A DNA stretch of 6,027 nucleotides, from contig CP070743.1 in NCBI GenBank assembly GCA_020348185.1, positions 2,366,856 to 2,372,882 on the forward strand, read 5' to 3'. Below are positions 5,314 to 6,027 of the stretch, in pieces. The translations under genes were made by a program, and so were the position numbers. Within the stretch, counting starts at the first letter, position 1, and each line of letters opens with the position of its first letter. A model generated the notes under the pieces. It was given only the letters and a program-made list of their open reading frames with translations. It was not told the origin of the DNA and made no database searches. The stretch is from Nitrospirota bacterium. GTDB lineage: Bacteria > Nitrospirota > Nitrospiria > Nitrospirales > UBA8639.

Positions 5314-6027
5314 ATGGAAGAATGGAAACGAGTCCTAGCCGAGAGCATTACTAAACCAAAAGATTTAGCTAAGCATCTCGGTGTGGATCCCAAAGATATT
5401 GAAGACGTCATTGGTCCCTACCCCATGCGGATCACTCCGACCGTTCTTTCCACGATCAAGGGAAAAGGCGATGCGATTTGGAAACAGGTGGTCCCCGAGA
5501 GCATTGAGATGGACGATATCGATGCGCCGGACGATCCTCTTGAAGAAGATACGGACAGCCCAGTCCCGCACCTCGTTCATCGATACCCTGACCGTGTGCT
5601 GTTGATGGTCACCAACCAATGTCCGATTTACTGCCGGTTTTGCACCAGGAAACGATTGGTGGGAAAACCTGGATTCCTTAAAAAAGGGGAGTTGGATCAG
5701 GCGATCGCCTATCTTCATGAACATACGGAGGTTCGTGATGTGATTCTCTCTGGTGGAGATCCGCTGCTCCTTCCGGACAACCTGATCGAACGGATTTTGA
5801 AGGCGCTCCGGACTATTCCTCACTTGGAACTCATCCGCTTCGGGTCACGGGTTCCGGGAACCCTGCCTCAACGGATCACGCCCGAACTCTGCGAAATCAT
5901 TAAAAAGTACCATCCCATTTACATGAATTTGCATTTCAATCATCCTGACGAGCTGACCCCGGAAGTGAAGGAAGCCTGCGGCCGATTGGCCGATGCGGGA
6001 GTGCCCTTAGGCGCCCAGACCGTTCTG
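5314..6027 (+). CDS. kamA: KamA-family radical SAM enzyme (lysine 2,3-aminomutase-like), C-terminus cut by the right edge
   Basis: Seen: the first 238 residues. The radical SAM cluster motif CxxxCxxC is CPIYCRFC (C103, C107, C110), followed by TRKR as in lysine 2,3-aminomutases. SGGDPLLL (146-153) is the SAM-binding GGD/P region. SRVPGTLPQRITPEL (178-192) and MNLHFNHPDELTPE (204-217) are KamA hallmarks. Known: these enzymes use a [4Fe-4S] cluster, S-adenosylmethionine and pyridoxal phosphate to move the amino group of lysine from C2 to C3. The PLP lysine and substrate-binding aspartates lie beyond the edge, so the substrate is not proven. EpmB, which acts on the lysine used to modify elongation factor P, is a close relative; the CTRKR context favours KamA over EpmB. 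An acidic stretch (67-81) precedes the barrel. The start is fixed by GAGGG seven bases upstream. It is the third gene of the plus-strand operon, 34 bases after the thiol protein. Confidence 0.9.
   Translation, partial: MEEWKRVLAESITKPKDLAKHLGVDPKDIEDVIGPYPMRITPTVLSTIKGKGDAIWKQVVPESIEMDDIDAPDDPLEEDTDSPVPHLVHRYPDRVLLMVTNQCPIYCRFCTRKRLVGKPGFLKKGELDQAIAYLHEHTEVRDVILSGGDPLLLPDNLIERILKALRTIPHLELIRFGSRVPGTLPQRITPELCEIIKKYHPIYMNLHFNHPDELTPEVKEACGRLADAGVPLGAQTVL

Noticed and set aside
5365..5823. Minus-strand open frame of 152 codons
   Set aside because: It is opposite the KamA gene over the radical SAM motif; the plus strand is clearly coding.

Overview
The window is a compact stretch of bacterial chromosome of moderate GC. 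It holds seven protein genes in two divergent groups around a 202-base intergenic region (3339-3540). I see no RNA genes, insertion sequences, CRISPR arrays or phage genes. The gene mix (a CbbQ/NirQ/NorQ-type AAA+ ATPase, a YkgJ cysteine-cluster protein, a DUF2156 protein and a KamA-type radical SAM enzyme) would suit a chemolithotroph-like bacterium. My impression is Nitrospirota (Nitrospira-like), but this is a low-confidence impression and no marker gene in the window proves it.

Minus-strand group, read right to left: a YkgJ-type metal-cluster protein (3338-2706), a DUF2156/GNAT-fold protein that overlaps it by ATGA (2709-1756), a CbbQ/NorQ-type MoxR ATPase (1670-858, or 1703-858 with a GTG start) and a HAD-superfamily hydrolase (852 to beyond the left edge). 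The first two look translationally coupled. The ATPase has its own promoter-like sequence in the short gap upstream (TTGTCC, 18 bases, TATAAT on the minus strand) and probably starts a second unit with the HAD gene, which begins 5 bases after its stop.

Plus-strand group: a 482-residue protein of unknown function with weak resemblance to ATP-grasp ligases of the glutathionylspermidine-synthase kind (3541-4989), a small glutaredoxin/GST-N-like CPEC protein (about 4986-5279) and a KamA/lysine 2,3-aminomutase-family radical SAM enzyme cut by the right edge (5314 onward). The first two overlap by ATGA and the third follows after 34 bases with a strong ribosome binding site, so the three are probably one operon. 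A possible ligase, a thiol protein and an aminomutase together could be an uncharacterised small-molecule or protein-modification pathway. This is the most interesting part of the window, but the functional link is inference.

The intergenic region carries promoter-like sequences in both directions, and an inverted repeat lies in the presumed leader of the plus-strand operon. No gene-free stretch exceeds 300 bases.
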